Source: Nitrospirota bacterium
GTDB taxonomy: Bacteria; Nitrospirota; Nitrospiria; Nitrospirales; Nitrospiraceae
Length of the DNA stretch: 64,000 nucleotides
Assembly: GCA_040755395.1 (NCBI GenBank)
Contig: JBFMAX010000014.1
Span: 1 to 64,000 of the forward strand
Direction: 5' to 3'
Translations under genes and position numbers: made by a program
Part shown: one piece after another, positions 1 through 8,465 of the stretch
Position numbering within the stretch: the first letter of the stretch is position 1
How the letters are laid out: every line of letters begins with the position of its first letter
The notes under the pieces: model-generated
What the model was told of the DNA's origin: nothing
The model's database searches: none
What the model saw: only the letters and a program-made list of their open reading frames with translations

Positions 1-1
1 G

Positions 2-723
2 ACCACGACGTTCACGTACGACACGCTCGGTCGGCTCCTCACGACCACCGACCCGTTGAACCGGACGATCACCTTGACCTACGATGCGGCGGGGAACGTG
101 GCGACCAGTACGGATGCGCTGAATCGCTGACGAGCTTTGAATACGATGCGTTCAATCGGCTGAAGAAAGTGACGGACCCGGCCAATGGGGTGACGCTGTA
201 TACCTATGATGGGAACGGCAACTTGCTGACAGTGAAGGATGCCAAGAACCAGGTGACGACGTTTGCCTATGATCCGGTGAATCGCTTGGCATCCACCACC
301 GACCCATTAGGAAAAACGGAAAGTTACACGTACAACGGGGCGGATAATTTGTTGACGAGAGTGACGCCGAAGAATGAGACAATTAGCTTTGCCTATGACG
401 CGGTGAACCAACTGCTGAGCAAGACCTTGCCGGGCAACCTGCTCACCAGCTACACCTATGACCAGGTCGGCAATCTGCTGACAGTTGAAGATCCCGATAG
501 TAAGCTGACCATGACCTATGATCTCGCCAATCGCCTGACGAGCGTGAAAACGGACGGGTCCCCGAACCAGCCGGCGGTCACGTTGACTTATACCTATGAC
601 AAGAATGGAAACCGGTTAACGCTGACTGACGGCACCGCGACGAACACCTACACCTATGACGCCCTCAATCGTCTCGGGAGTCTCGCCAGTCCCGCCGGTC
701 TCGCGACCTTTGCTTACGATGGA
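2..723 (+). pseudogene. RHS/YD-repeat protein fragment, frameshifted and truncated
   Basis: The translation is a run of YD repeats ('YTYDGNGNLLTV', 'TYDLANRLTSV', 'YTYDKNGNRLTLTD'), the beta-cage repeats of RHS/YD-repeat surface or toxin-delivery proteins. The 5' end lies outside the window. Positions 2-130 read in one frame and hit a TGA; from 130 the repeats continue in another frame. The motif at 121-133 lacks one C compared with the intact copy near 531-545, so a one-base deletion (or sequencing error) breaks the frame. The repeats stop near 723, exactly where a transposase-element terminus begins, and no RHS core or toxin C-terminus follows. I infer a dead fragment. Confidence 0.8.
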
Positions 724-726
724 GAG

Positions 727-1460
727 GAAAAAGGGGACAGGCTACTTATACGAAGACTTGCGGGGACGCCCACGCGGTCGCAGGGTCGATTCGAGCCCGT
801 GCGTGGTCGCGATGTGCGCTTGCCACTCAGGTGCGCCATAGGGCGCTTGTCGTGTGACACTGCGGCGGAGTGCGTTCAACTCCGGTTCCGAGAACGGCTG
901 CGCCAACCAGCCCTCCCAGTCGGCGGGCAGAGGGACAGGGCAGGGATCCAGCAGCGTGGGGGCATGCAGACTGGTCCAGGGCCAGTCCTGGACGCTCTGC
1001 ACCAGTCCCGCGCGCACGGGGTTCCAGAGTATATAGCGGAGCACGGTGAGGAGATGTGCGTCCTGCTGGATCGGGAAACTCTTGAAGCGGCCCTGCCAGA
1101 CATGGCCGCTGCTGTCGTAATGTTTGGTGATAGCGCCGGACGTGACTTGTCAACCACCACTGCATGAAGGGGCTGAGCGTGCTCGCGGTCGCGGGCTGCA
1201 GGACCAGATGGAAATGGCTCGGCATGAGGCAAAACCCGAGGAGGCGCACGGGGAAGCGGGCCTTGGCCGCGGCGAGCAGATCGAGGAAGGCCCGGTAGGT
1301 GCCGTCCTTGTGAAAAACTATGGCCCGGCCATTGCCGCGGTTGGGGACGTGATAAGCGTGGCCGGCCAAGAGGCCGCGAGGGATCCGGGGCATGGAGGAC
1401 GGAGGTTAGCGCGTTCCGCGGGTGAGGATCAACGGAAAACCAGCCTGTCCCCTTTTTTTC
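727..1460 (-). mobile_element. REP-associated tyrosine transposase (RAYT) element with inverted end motifs
   Basis: The element is bounded by an inverted motif: GAAAAAGGGGACAGGCT at 727-743, and its reverse complement with two extra A's at 1442-1460. It encloses a single Y1/IS200-type transposase reading on the minus strand. REP-like termini next to such a transposase are typical of RAYTs. The left flank is an RHS gene and the right flank is a ttuA-like gene, so the flanks do not come from one interrupted gene. Confidence 0.7.
742..1393 (-). pseudogene. REP-associated tyrosine transposase, frameshifted
   Basis: The N-terminal part (from 1393) carries the Y1-transposase hallmarks: 'GHAYHVPNRGN', the HUH-type metal site in 'MPSHFHLVL', and a candidate nucleophile tyrosine in 'SHVRRYHQ'. 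Immediately after this the frame is lost near 1118-1122. The expected continuation 'HYDSSGHVWQGRFKSF...LRYILWNPVRAGLV' is present in another frame and runs to the stop at 742. One extra A (or two missing bases) explains the break. Unrepaired, the protein would end in nonsense after its catalytic half. These enzymes nick and rejoin single-stranded REP sequences. It is probably inactive unless the shift is an assembly error. Confidence 0.8.
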
Positions 1461-1813
1461 TTCTCCTGTTCGACCTTGTGGATATGGAGCCTCGCACCGT
1501 GCGCGGCTGCGACGGTGTCGGCGAAGGTCTGCACCTTCTGCTGCGACTGCTCCGAGTAGCTCCCGATACCGAGGTTGACGTAGAGCGCGTCGGCGCGATA
1601 GCCGAGCTTGAGCAGAATGTCCCACAGCGCGAGGCTGTCCTTGCCGCCGGAGACGGCGACCAGGATGCGGTCCTGTTTCCCGAACATGTGCTCGGCCTTG
1701 ATCGCCCGCGCAACCTGGTCGTGGACGAACTCGTTGAAGCAGGGCTTGCAGAAGGCCGCATTGTGCCGCGGGAGGCCGATGACTGCTTTGGTTTTGCATT
1801 TGATGCAGCGCAT
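1406..1813 (-). pseudogene. TtuA/TtcA-like tRNA-thiolation ATPase, 3' half missing
   Basis: The first ~117 residues match the TtuA/TIGR00269 group: an N-terminal zinc ribbon ('MRCIKCKTK', 'FCKPCF') and the PP-loop ATP-binding motif 'VAVSGGKDSLAL'. These enzymes adenylate a tRNA base and replace oxygen with sulfur taken from a carrier protein. The family is about 300 residues long; here only 135 codons remain. The last ~18 residues (from 'EKKKRGQAG') are encoded by the transposase-element end and its flank. The second half of the PP-loop domain and the C-terminal zinc finger are absent. It lies 85 bp downstream of its likely sulfur carrier. Probably non-functional. Confidence 0.8.
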
Positions 1814-1825
1814 AGCCTGGCAAAA

Positions 1826-1940
1826 TTCTGAATTAGGAATTATGAATGCTGAATTACCGGCACAAACCGTTTCGAAATGACAATTCAGAACTCACAATTC
1901 AGAATTCATAATTCCCGTCATTTCCTCCGGAAATGACGGG
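1826..1940. repeat. Intercistronic word repeat, family A, with perfect 12-bp hairpin
   Basis: The gap between the ttuA-like gene and its sulfur carrier is made of variants of GAATTATGAATTCTGAATT on both strands (for example 1840-1856 and 1882-1912). It ends in a perfect inverted repeat, CCCGTCATTTCC (1914-1925) and GGAAATGACGGG (1929-1940), with a 3-nt loop. The hairpin covers the final Gly-Gly codons of the upstream gene. Confidence 0.7.
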
Positions 1941-2114
1941 TCGCACTTCCACGCTGTCCGTGTCGGCCAGCAGCTCGTCCTCGGTGACCAGGTCGTCGCC
2001 GCGGATCACGAGGTGCGCTTCCGCCACCAGGCTCAGCTCGCGCAACAACTCGCGGACGCGCTTGGGGCCTTTGATTTCGACGGATCGTTCCGGGTGGCTG
2101 AGCCGGACCTTCAT
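1899..2114 (-). CDS. MoaD/ThiS-family sulfur carrier (TtuB-like) with C-terminal extension
   Basis: A 71-residue beta-grasp protein ('MKVRLSHPERSVEIKGPKRV'...'VEVRPVISGG'). Members carry sulfur as a thiocarboxylate on an exposed C-terminal Gly-Gly and donate it to tRNA, thiamine or molybdopterin. The neighbouring TtuA-like gene points to tRNA thiolation. Here Gly63-Gly64 is not terminal: seven more residues (NDGNYEF) follow, encoded by an intercistronic repeat hairpin. Unless a protease trims them, the carrier cannot be activated. With the truncated partner this suggests a decaying pathway. The ATG at 2112-2114 starts exactly at the family's usual N-terminus. Confidence 0.75.
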   Translation of the reverse strand: MKVRLSHPERSVEIKGPKRVRELLRELSLVAEAHLVIRGDDLVTEDELLADTDSVEVRPVISGGNDGNYEF

Positions 2115-2226
2115 AGCCACATGATACGGGTGGCAAGAGGCGCGAGGCAATAGGCGATAGGTAACGGGATAGCGGGGTAACGGGGTAGAGGCGCCCCATC
2201 CACCTCTATCCCGCTCTCCCTCGCAA

Positions 2227-3231
2227 CTAAATTTCCGCTTCGCGCAGAAATTTCGCGGATTCCTCGGGCGAGACGGGGTTGATGTAGAAACCGGTGCCCC
2301 ATTCGAAGCCGGCGACCTGCGTGAGCTTGGGGATGAGTTCCAGGTGCCAGTGGTAGAAGTCGCCGGTCTTCTCGTGCTGGGGAGAGCTGTGGAGGATGAA
2401 ATTATACGCCGGCTTGGCCAGGACCTTGTCCATCCGCCGCAGCGCCTCGGACAGAATCGGCGCCAGAAACTCGAATTGGCTTTTCTGGCTTTCCTCGAAG
2501 TGGCCGGCATGTCGTTTGGGTAGGATCCACATCTCGAATGGAAACCGCGCGGCGAAGGGGGTGAGGCAGAGAAATTCCGGATTCTCGGCGACGATACGCG
2601 ACCCGTCGCCGAGTTCCTGGCGCAGGATATCGCAATAAATGCATCGCTCCTTTTGCTGGAAATGGGTCCGGCATCCTTCGATTTCGTTGACGACGCTGGT
2701 CGGCACGATCGGCAGGGCGATCAGTTGCGAATGCGTATGCTCCAGGGTCGCCCCGGCCGCCGCGCCGTGGTTCTTGAAGATGAGGATATACCGCAGCCGT
2801 ACGTCTTTCTTGAGGTCGACGATCCGATCGCGATAGGCCCACAGCACGTCCTCGATCCGCTTGGCCGGCATCTCGGCCAGGCTGTCCTTGTGATTCGGCG
2901 TCTCGATGATCACCTCGTGCGCGCCGATCCCGTTCATGCGGTCGTACAGGCCGATCCCTTCCCGCCCCAGTTCGCCTTCCACCTGCAGCGCGGGGAACTT
3001 GTTGGGCACGACGCGGATGGTCCACCCCGGCGAATTGGGCTCGCCGGGCTGCGGGCGATAGGCCAGGATCTCTTTGGGTGTCAGGCGCTCCTGGCCCGGG
3101 CAAAACGGGCACAGCGCCGTCGACGGCGATCGCGCCGGCAGGTTGCGGAGAAAATCCTGCGGCCGGGCGCTCCGCTCCGTCGAAATGATGACCCATCGGC
3201 CGACAATCGGATCGCGTCTGAGTTCAGGCAT
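2227..3231 (-). CDS. galT: Galactose-1-phosphate uridylyltransferase
   Basis: A 334-residue HIT-superfamily enzyme that exchanges UMP between UDP-glucose and galactose-1-phosphate (Leloir pathway). It opens with the family's 'PELRRDPIVGRWVIIS', then 'CPFCPGQE' (zinc-binding cysteines), and the active-site region 'EHTHSQLIALP', where the histidine preceding Ser-Gln corresponds to the nucleophile of the usual H-P-H-G-Q motif. 'WHLELIPKL' near the C-terminus is also typical. The gene follows the GH57 gene on the same strand, separated by a family-A repeat block. That suggests a role in sugar-nucleotide or glycogen metabolism rather than growth on galactose. Confidence 0.93.
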   Translation of the reverse strand: MPELRRDPIVGRWVIISTERSARPQDFLRNLPARSPSTALCPFCPGQERLTPKEILAYRPQPGEPNSPGWTIRVVPNKFPALQVEGELGREGIGLYDRMNGIGAHEVIIETPNHKDSLAEMPAKRIEDVLWAYRDRIVDLKKDVRLRYILIFKNHGAAAGATLEHTHSQLIALPIVPTSVVNEIEGCRTHFQQKERCIYCDILRQELGDGSRIVAENPEFLCLTPFAARFPFEMWILPKRHAGHFEESQKSQFEFLAPILSEALRRMDKVLAKPAYNFILHSSPQHEKTGDFYHWHLELIPKLTQVAGFEWGTGFYINPVSPEESAKFLREAEI

Positions 3232-3242
3232 GGTTCCTCCGG

Positions 3243-3355
3243 GAAATGAGAAATGTGGAATGTGGAATTGTGAAGGATTGAAGAGAAACCATATCCCTTC
3301 TCACGACCTCGTGAAGTCAGCATTCCTAATTCCTCATTCAACATTCCTCATTCAG
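3243..3355. repeat. Intercistronic word repeat, family A, inverted arrangement
   Basis: The left part reads as repeated GAAATGAGAAATGTGGAATG; the right part (3321-3355) carries the opposite-strand words CATTCCTAATTCCTCATTC and ACATTCCTCATTCAG. The two halves are imperfect reverse complements around a non-repeat centre. The block fills the gap between the GH57 gene and galT. Confidence 0.65.
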
Positions 3356-3367
3356 CGCGCAGCGCCG

Positions 3368-5569
3368 TTACACTCTCCACATCGTGGCTTCAAAGTCCCG
3401 ATCCGGCACCGTGATCGTGGCCGGTTGATGGTGCGGATAGCGGGCGACTTCCAGGCCATGCTCCGTCACGACGACGCTGAGCCGCCACTCCTGCCTGGCT
3501 TCGGCCTGCAGATCCTTGAACGGCACGGCCAGCTCGATGATCTTGCGGCGACGGATCGAACGGAAGCTTCCGACCTCGACGTAAGGCCCTCCGTCCGTCG
3601 CCAGCAGGGTGAACGATTCGGCGCCGGCCGGGGCGAGCGAAAAGACGAGCTTGTGCGCGCGGCCGCCGTGCGCCAGGTGGATCTCCGCCGTGAGCCCGGC
3701 TTGGCGTTCCAGCGTGCGCTCATCCGGGTCCAGCCGAAGGAACAACTGCTCGAGGCTGAAGCCGAACCAGATCGCGCGGAAGAGGCCCTCCGACTTCCAC
3801 ATGGCGCCGAGGGGTGGGTTGGGATTGATCGAACCCGCGCCCTGCCATTCGAAGAAATCCGTCACAAGTCCGTCGATGACGGGGTTCAGCAAGCCGGTCG
3901 GTTGGCGGACCTCGTCTCCATCCAATCGGACGCTGTCCCCGATGATCGGCAGGGTCAGCAACTCCGGCGGCGGGAGCCCGGCGCGCGTCCAGACGTTCCG
4001 CAGGTGCGCGCGGAAGAGGCGGTCGAATTCCACCTTGTAATCCGTGTCGAAGTCGTCGCCGTACCACCAGAACCAATCGCTGCCTTCCGCCGCGTAGAGT
4101 TCCTCCCAGGCCGTTCGCGCTTGCTCGGCCGGCAGGGTTCCACTGACCTCGGCCAACCGGGACCTGGTGTGCCGGAGAAGGTCCCAGGCGCGGTTGTCCT
4201 CCGGGTGCCCGATCCAAATCTTGTAATCCTGGTTGATCCAGGAACCCGAATGCAGATGGTCGAGCCGCGTTGTCGGCGGACAGGCGGACAGCGCCTCGCT
4301 GACGGTGGAGGGGGCCACCTGGGCCTGGCCGCTGCGGTTCAGGGCCCCGTCGGCCAAGGCCTTGTAGAGCAGCGACAGGAAGCGTTCCCCGCCGTCGTGG
4401 TAATGCTCCCAAGGATTTTCCCCGTCGAGGATCACGGCGATCAACGCGCGTTCGGCCGGCACGTCTTCCATGATGGCGCCGAGGCGGCGCAGGACGTCCT
4501 CCGCTGCCGACTCCGGGGTGGTCTTGTGGTAGACGAACCCGAACGCGTCGGAGAGGTCGCGGTCGCGAAAGACGATCGTGAGATCCTCTCCCGGTTGTCC
4601 GACCAGATACGGCCGGTAGAGCGCGGCGTGTCGATCCCACGGGTGGTGCTGAGCCTCCAACGACCGGGCCAGGATGCCTTCATCGGTGGCAAGCCAGCGG
4701 ATTCCGGCCGCGCGCACCAGCGGAAGCATTTCGGGACAGACCGAACCTTCCGACGGCCAGAGCCCTGCCGGCGGCCGGCCGAACGTCGCGGTGTGAAAGG
4801 CGACGGCCTGGCGGATCTGGGCCTCCGCGTCTGCCTTGGCTTGGAAGCGCGCGGGCAGGGAAAGCTCGGGCCGCGCACGCCGGGCAAAGTCCGTGTCGAT
4901 GATCAATGGAAGAATCGGGTGGTAGAACGGGGTCGTCGTCAATTCGATCTGGCCGCGGTCGGCGAGCTGCCGGTACATGGGGATGATCTCCCGCACGGCG
5001 GTCCGCTGCAGCGCCAGGACTTCCTGCTTGTCCTCCTCCGTGAACCCGCGGGCCTTCGCCCGGAGCGCGGCCAGACGCGGATACCGACCGACCATGCCGT
5101 ATCCGAACCACGCCAGGTTGTGCCAGACCTGAAGATCCAGCAGTTCCTGCGTGGAAAACTGGCGGGCCAGCCGTTCCAGATCGCGCCCTGGCACGTCCGC
5201 GCCGCGCTTGACCAACAGCTCGTGATACCGGGGGAAGGGGCGGACCATCGTGGCCCAGTTGGCGGAGAAGAAGTGCCGGATGATAAACGCCTTCTCGGCC
5301 GAGGTCAGATCGGCCGTCGGCCGTTCCGCATGGTCCAGAAACACATCGCGCACCGAGCCCGCGCCGATCTCCTGCAGTTGGAGCAGCAACGAGGGCGTGA
5401 AATTGAACGTCGCCTTGACGACCGGAAACCGGTCCAGCAGGTGCGCCATATCGAAATAGGCCTTGGTGGCGTGCAAACGGACCCACGGCATGCTGGCACA
5501 CCCGGCCACCGGGTCGGTGTAGTAGGGCTGGTGCATATGCCAGAGGAAGCAAAGCCGGACGGTTTTCAT
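3368..5569 (-). CDS. Glycoside hydrolase family 57 protein (amylase / glucanotransferase type)
   Basis: 733 residues. The start 'MKTVRLCFLWHMHQPYY' is the classic GH57 beta-strand 1 with HMHQP. 'GLWPSEGSVCPE' holds the presumed nucleophile glutamate and 'ILDGENPWEHYHDGG' the acid/base region. The C-terminal ~200 residues form a beta-rich domain seen in GH57 alpha-amylases and 4-alpha-glucanotransferases. It has no signal peptide, so a cytoplasmic role on alpha-glucans such as glycogen is most likely. Exact specificity (amylase, branching enzyme or transferase) cannot be read from sequence alone. It is the first gene of a minus-strand group with galT. Confidence 0.9.
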   Translation of the reverse strand: MKTVRLCFLWHMHQPYYTDPVAGCASMPWVRLHATKAYFDMAHLLDRFPVVKATFNFTPSLLLQLQEIGAGSVRDVFLDHAERPTADLTSAEKAFIIRHFFSANWATMVRPFPRYHELLVKRGADVPGRDLERLARQFSTQELLDLQVWHNLAWFGYGMVGRYPRLAALRAKARGFTEEDKQEVLALQRTAVREIIPMYRQLADRGQIELTTTPFYHPILPLIIDTDFARRARPELSLPARFQAKADAEAQIRQAVAFHTATFGRPPAGLWPSEGSVCPEMLPLVRAAGIRWLATDEGILARSLEAQHHPWDRHAALYRPYLVGQPGEDLTIVFRDRDLSDAFGFVYHKTTPESAAEDVLRRLGAIMEDVPAERALIAVILDGENPWEHYHDGGERFLSLLYKALADGALNRSGQAQVAPSTVSEALSACPPTTRLDHLHSGSWINQDYKIWIGHPEDNRAWDLLRHTRSRLAEVSGTLPAEQARTAWEELYAAEGSDWFWWYGDDFDTDYKVEFDRLFRAHLRNVWTRAGLPPPELLTLPIIGDSVRLDGDEVRQPTGLLNPVIDGLVTDFFEWQGAGSINPNPPLGAMWKSEGLFRAIWFGFSLEQLFLRLDPDERTLERQAGLTAEIHLAHGGRAHKLVFSLAPAGAESFTLLATDGGPYVEVGSFRSIRRRKIIELAVPFKDLQAEARQEWRLSVVVTEHGLEVARYPHHQPATITVPDRDFEATMWRV

Positions 5570-5709
5570 GGAGCGATGAATTCGCAGGACGCGCTTGCAG
5601 ATTCAAGCGCAGTATGTCACAGGGGTAGATGGGTTGCAAACAATCCCGCGGATTGCAAGCCTGCTGGGCGGCCGTCTGCGCCGGGGCTGACGGTCATGGG
5701 CGAGGCGCC

Positions 5710-6123
5710 GTGCACGTCAACGGAATTCAAAACGGGTCGCTGATCCGCCGCCTCTCGTTCCTCTGTTGGTACTGGGCGCCGCCACTGGCCTACGCGACGC
5801 TGATCTTCGCCCTCTCTTCGGTCTCGCATCCTGAAGAGACGCTGCCCTCGTTTCTGACGGAGCTGGGGGACAAGACGTTGCACCTGGCGGAGTACGGTGT
5901 GTTGGGCGCGTTGTGCTATCGGGCCTTCCGATATGCGGCCGGAGTCCGGGGAGCGCGCTACAGTCTGACGCTCGCGATCCTTGCCGCGGCGCTCTACGGG
6001 GTGACGGACGAAGTGCACCAGGCATTTGTGCCGTTGCGGGAAGCGAGCGCATGGGATTGGCTCGCCGATACCGTCGGTGCGACGGTCGGGGTCATCGGCT
6101 GGCGGTATCTCAGCGAGGACTGA
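5710..6123 (+). CDS. VanZ-like membrane protein
   Basis: About 137 residues from a GTG at 5710, preceded by a GAGG-like ribosome site; a longer reading from 5629 has a poor N-terminus. Motifs of the VanZ family are visible: 'FALSSVSHPEE', 'DKTLHLAEYGVLGALCYRA', 'YGVTDEVHQAFVPLREAS' and 'DWLADTVGATVG'. There are about four membrane segments. VanZ-like proteins are small polytopic inner-membrane proteins, one of which gives low-level teicoplanin resistance; the biochemical role of most is unknown. It stands alone between oppositely oriented neighbours. Confidence 0.8.
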   Translation: MHVNGIQNGSLIRRLSFLCWYWAPPLAYATLIFALSSVSHPEETLPSFLTELGDKTLHLAEYGVLGALCYRAFRYAAGVRGARYSLTLAILAAALYGVTDEVHQAFVPLREASAWDWLADTVGATVGVIGWRYLSED

Positions 6124-6165
6124 CGAACCGCAAGGCTCGCGAGACAGGCGAGACTCGCGGGTCTG

Positions 6166-7137
6166 TCACCACGCGTAGGCTTCCGGCGCGGGACCGCCGG
6201 GGCCGGGAAAGATCTCGTCGAGGCGCTTGAGGGTCTCCGCGCTCAGCCTGATGTCCAGCGCCCGCATGGATCCGTTCAATTGGTCCAGCGTCCGGGGACC
6301 GAGAATAGGGGATGTCACCGCCTTCTGATGCAGCAGCCAGGCGATCGCGACGTCGGCCGGTTGCTCACCGAGGTCGGCACAGAGTTTCTCATAGGCTTCA
6401 AGTCTCGCGCGGTATTGATCCGCGTCTTTCTTCACATCCTCGTCGGCGCGCCGCCCGACCCGTGCCGATCGCAGCGATCCCGCCAAGAGGCCGCCCGCCA
6501 GCGGGCTCCAAGGAATGAGTCCGATCCCGTAGGCCTCGCAAGCCGGGATCACCTCCAGTTCGATCATCCGCTGGTTCAGGTTGTAGAGACTCTGCTCGGA
6601 AACCAGGCCGAGAAACCGGCGGCTCCCGGCCGTTTCCTGGGCCTGCGCGAGGTGCCAGCCGGCGAAGTTGCTGCTCCCGATGTAGATGGCCTTGCCGTCA
6701 CGGACGAGCTGTTCCATCGTCTGCCAGATTTCGTCCCAGGGCGTCTCGCGATCGACGTGGTGCATCTGATACAGGTCGATGTGATCCGTGCGCAACCGGC
6801 GCAAACTGTCTTCGCAGGCGCGCGTGATGTGCAGCGCCGACAGTTTGGATTGATTGGGCCAGTCGCCCATGCGGCCGTACACCTTGGTCGCCAGCACGAC
6901 CTTGTCGCGCCGGCCGCCGCCCTGCGCGAACCAGCGGCCGATGATCTGCTCCGTCAGCCCTTCACCTTTTTTGTCGCCGTACACGTTCGCCGTGTCGAAA
7001 AAGTTGATCCCCAGCTCCAGCGCCCGGTCCATGATCCGAAAACTGGAAGACTCGTCGATATGCGGCCCGAAGTTCATCGTGCCGAGGCAGAGCCGGCTGA
7101 CCGTCAGACCCGAACGGCCGAGGTGCACGTACCGCAT
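6166..7137 (-). CDS. Aldo/keto reductase
   Basis: 323 residues, a cytoplasmic NADPH-dependent TIM-barrel oxidoreductase. The AKR tetrad is recognisable: Asp and Tyr in 'FFDTANVYGD', Lys in 'VLATKVYGRM' and His in 'LYQMHHVD'. 'YIGSSNFAGW' and 'LVSEQSLYNL' are further family signatures. The N-terminus 'MRYVHLGRSGLTVSRLCLGT' fits the YajO/Tas-like group. Substrate unknown. It is transcribed towards the VanZ-like gene, with the end-to-end gap containing only a short CGCGAG/CTCGCG dyad. Confidence 0.9.
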   Translation of the reverse strand: MRYVHLGRSGLTVSRLCLGTMNFGPHIDESSSFRIMDRALELGINFFDTANVYGDKKGEGLTEQIIGRWFAQGGGRRDKVVLATKVYGRMGDWPNQSKLSALHITRACEDSLRRLRTDHIDLYQMHHVDRETPWDEIWQTMEQLVRDGKAIYIGSSNFAGWHLAQAQETAGSRRFLGLVSEQSLYNLNQRMIELEVIPACEAYGIGLIPWSPLAGGLLAGSLRSARVGRRADEDVKKDADQYRARLEAYEKLCADLGEQPADVAIAWLLHQKAVTSPILGPRTLDQLNGSMRALDIRLSAETLKRLDEIFPGPGGPAPEAYAW

Positions 7138-7262
7138 GCGGTCATCTTACAGGGTTGGACACCGCAAAGAAACTCCGTCGGGGTACCCATTGCTCTGCTG
7201 ATGCACTGGGTCGTGGCCTTCTGATCGCAATCCTCGACGACTCGGAGTATAATGCGCGGCCG

Positions 7263-8366
7263 ATGGCTACGGTCGATCCGGCTGCCCCGAAGACTCCGCT
7301 CGCCCCGCCAGATCCCGATCTCGTCGCGTATACCGTCCGAACCAAGCTGCCCTTCAGCGCGGACCTTGTCGCGCTCGCTCCGCTCGCCGGCGACGCGTCC
7401 AACCGTCGCTATTTTCGCGTCGAGTTACGCGACGGACCGCCGCCGTCGCTGATTCTCATGCAGCTTGCCGAGCCCGAAGCCTTCAAGCAATCGGAAGAAG
7501 CGGTCAGCGGGGCGTCGGCGCAGATCGCGGAGCTGCCGTTCCTGAACGTGCATTCCCATCTGGAACGGGCCGGAATTCCGGTGCCCGGACTGTACTACTA
7601 CGACCGGGAGGCGGGCCTCCTCTATTTGGAGGATTTCGGCGACCTCACGCTGACGGAGGCGTGCCGGGATGCGTCTCCGGCCGAGGTCTTGGCGTTCTAC
7701 CGGCAGGCGATCGACATCCTGGTGCGGATGCAGTTGAAGGCCACGTCTCCGGCCGATCCGGCCTGCGTGGCGTTCCACCGGAGCTTCGACGTGCCGCTGT
7801 TGATGTGGGAATTCGATCATTTTCTGGAGTACGGGATCGTGGCTCGGCGGGGGAAGCCCATGTGCGCGGATGATTGGGAGGCGATCCGGGCCGAGTTTCG
7901 GAAAATCGCCGAGATCCTGGCCGGCTTGCCGCGCGTCTTTACCCACCGCGACTATCATTCCCGCAACCTGATGGTCGACGGCCCGCGGCTGGGGGTACTC
8001 GATTTTCAGGACGCGCTGATGGGACCGGCCACCTACGACCTGGCCTCGCTGCTGCGCGACGCCTATATCTCGCTGGAGGAAGGGCTCGTCGAGGACCTGA
8101 TCGACTACTATACGGCGCAGCTCGCGGAACACAAACACGTCTGGACCGACCGCGGCGCGTTTCAGCGGCTGTTCGATTGGACGAGCATCCAGCGGAATCT
8201 CAAAGCGGCGGGCCGCTTCGTCTATATCGACCGGGTGAAGAAGAACCCGAAATTCCTGGCCGACATTCCTCGGGTCTTGGGCTACGTGCGGCGCAATTTG
8301 GAGAAGTATCCTGAGCTGGCGGCGCTGCGGAAACATCTGACACCATACGTGCCGGAACTTCAGTAG
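7263..8366 (+). CDS. amgK: AmgK-like cell-wall sugar kinase (phosphotransferase family)
   Basis: 367 residues of the aminoglycoside-phosphotransferase/choline-kinase fold. 'VFTHRDYHSRNLMVD' is the HxDxxxxN catalytic loop and 'LGVLDFQDALMGPATYDLASL' the metal-binding aspartate region. It is followed by a MurU-like nucleotidyltransferase, the same order as the AmgK-MurU pair that phosphorylates MurNAc/GlcNAc at C1 and makes UDP-MurNAc, bypassing de novo MurA/MurB synthesis. The ATG at 7263 is preferred over upstream in-frame starts because the family N-terminus begins here. A TATAAT lies only ~9 nt upstream, so a nearly leaderless mRNA is possible. Confidence 0.8.
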   Translation: MATVDPAAPKTPLAPPDPDLVAYTVRTKLPFSADLVALAPLAGDASNRRYFRVELRDGPPPSLILMQLAEPEAFKQSEEAVSGASAQIAELPFLNVHSHLERAGIPVPGLYYYDREAGLLYLEDFGDLTLTEACRDASPAEVLAFYRQAIDILVRMQLKATSPADPACVAFHRSFDVPLLMWEFDHFLEYGIVARRGKPMCADDWEAIRAEFRKIAEILAGLPRVFTHRDYHSRNLMVDGPRLGVLDFQDALMGPATYDLASLLRDAYISLEEGLVEDLIDYYTAQLAEHKHVWTDRGAFQRLFDWTSIQRNLKAAGRFVYIDRVKKNPKFLADIPRVLGYVRRNLEKYPELAALRKHLTPYVPELQ

Positions 8367-8372
8367 CCGAAT

Positions 8373-8459
8373 AATGAGAAATGAGGAATGTGGAATGAGT
8401 AATGATGGTGTGCAGAAGTTTTCCCGCCATGCCACATTTCTCATTCCTCATTTCTCATT
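8373..8459. repeat. Intercistronic inverted repeat, family A, between amgK and murU
   Basis: AATGAGAAATGAGGAATG at 8373-8390 is repeated perfectly in inverted orientation at 8442-8459, 51 nt apart. The spacer contains further partial copies (TGGAATGAGTAATG, CCACATTTCTC). In RNA this would form an 18-bp stem directly between two cistrons of one operon, a few nucleotides before the murU start. Confidence 0.8.
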
Positions 8460-8465
8460 GGCTCT

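Noticed and set aside
3074-5743. 889-codon open frame on the plus strand opposite the GH57 gene
   Set aside because: It is antisense to a clear GH57 gene; composition is Arg/Gly/Pro-rich nonsense typical of high-GC shadow frames.
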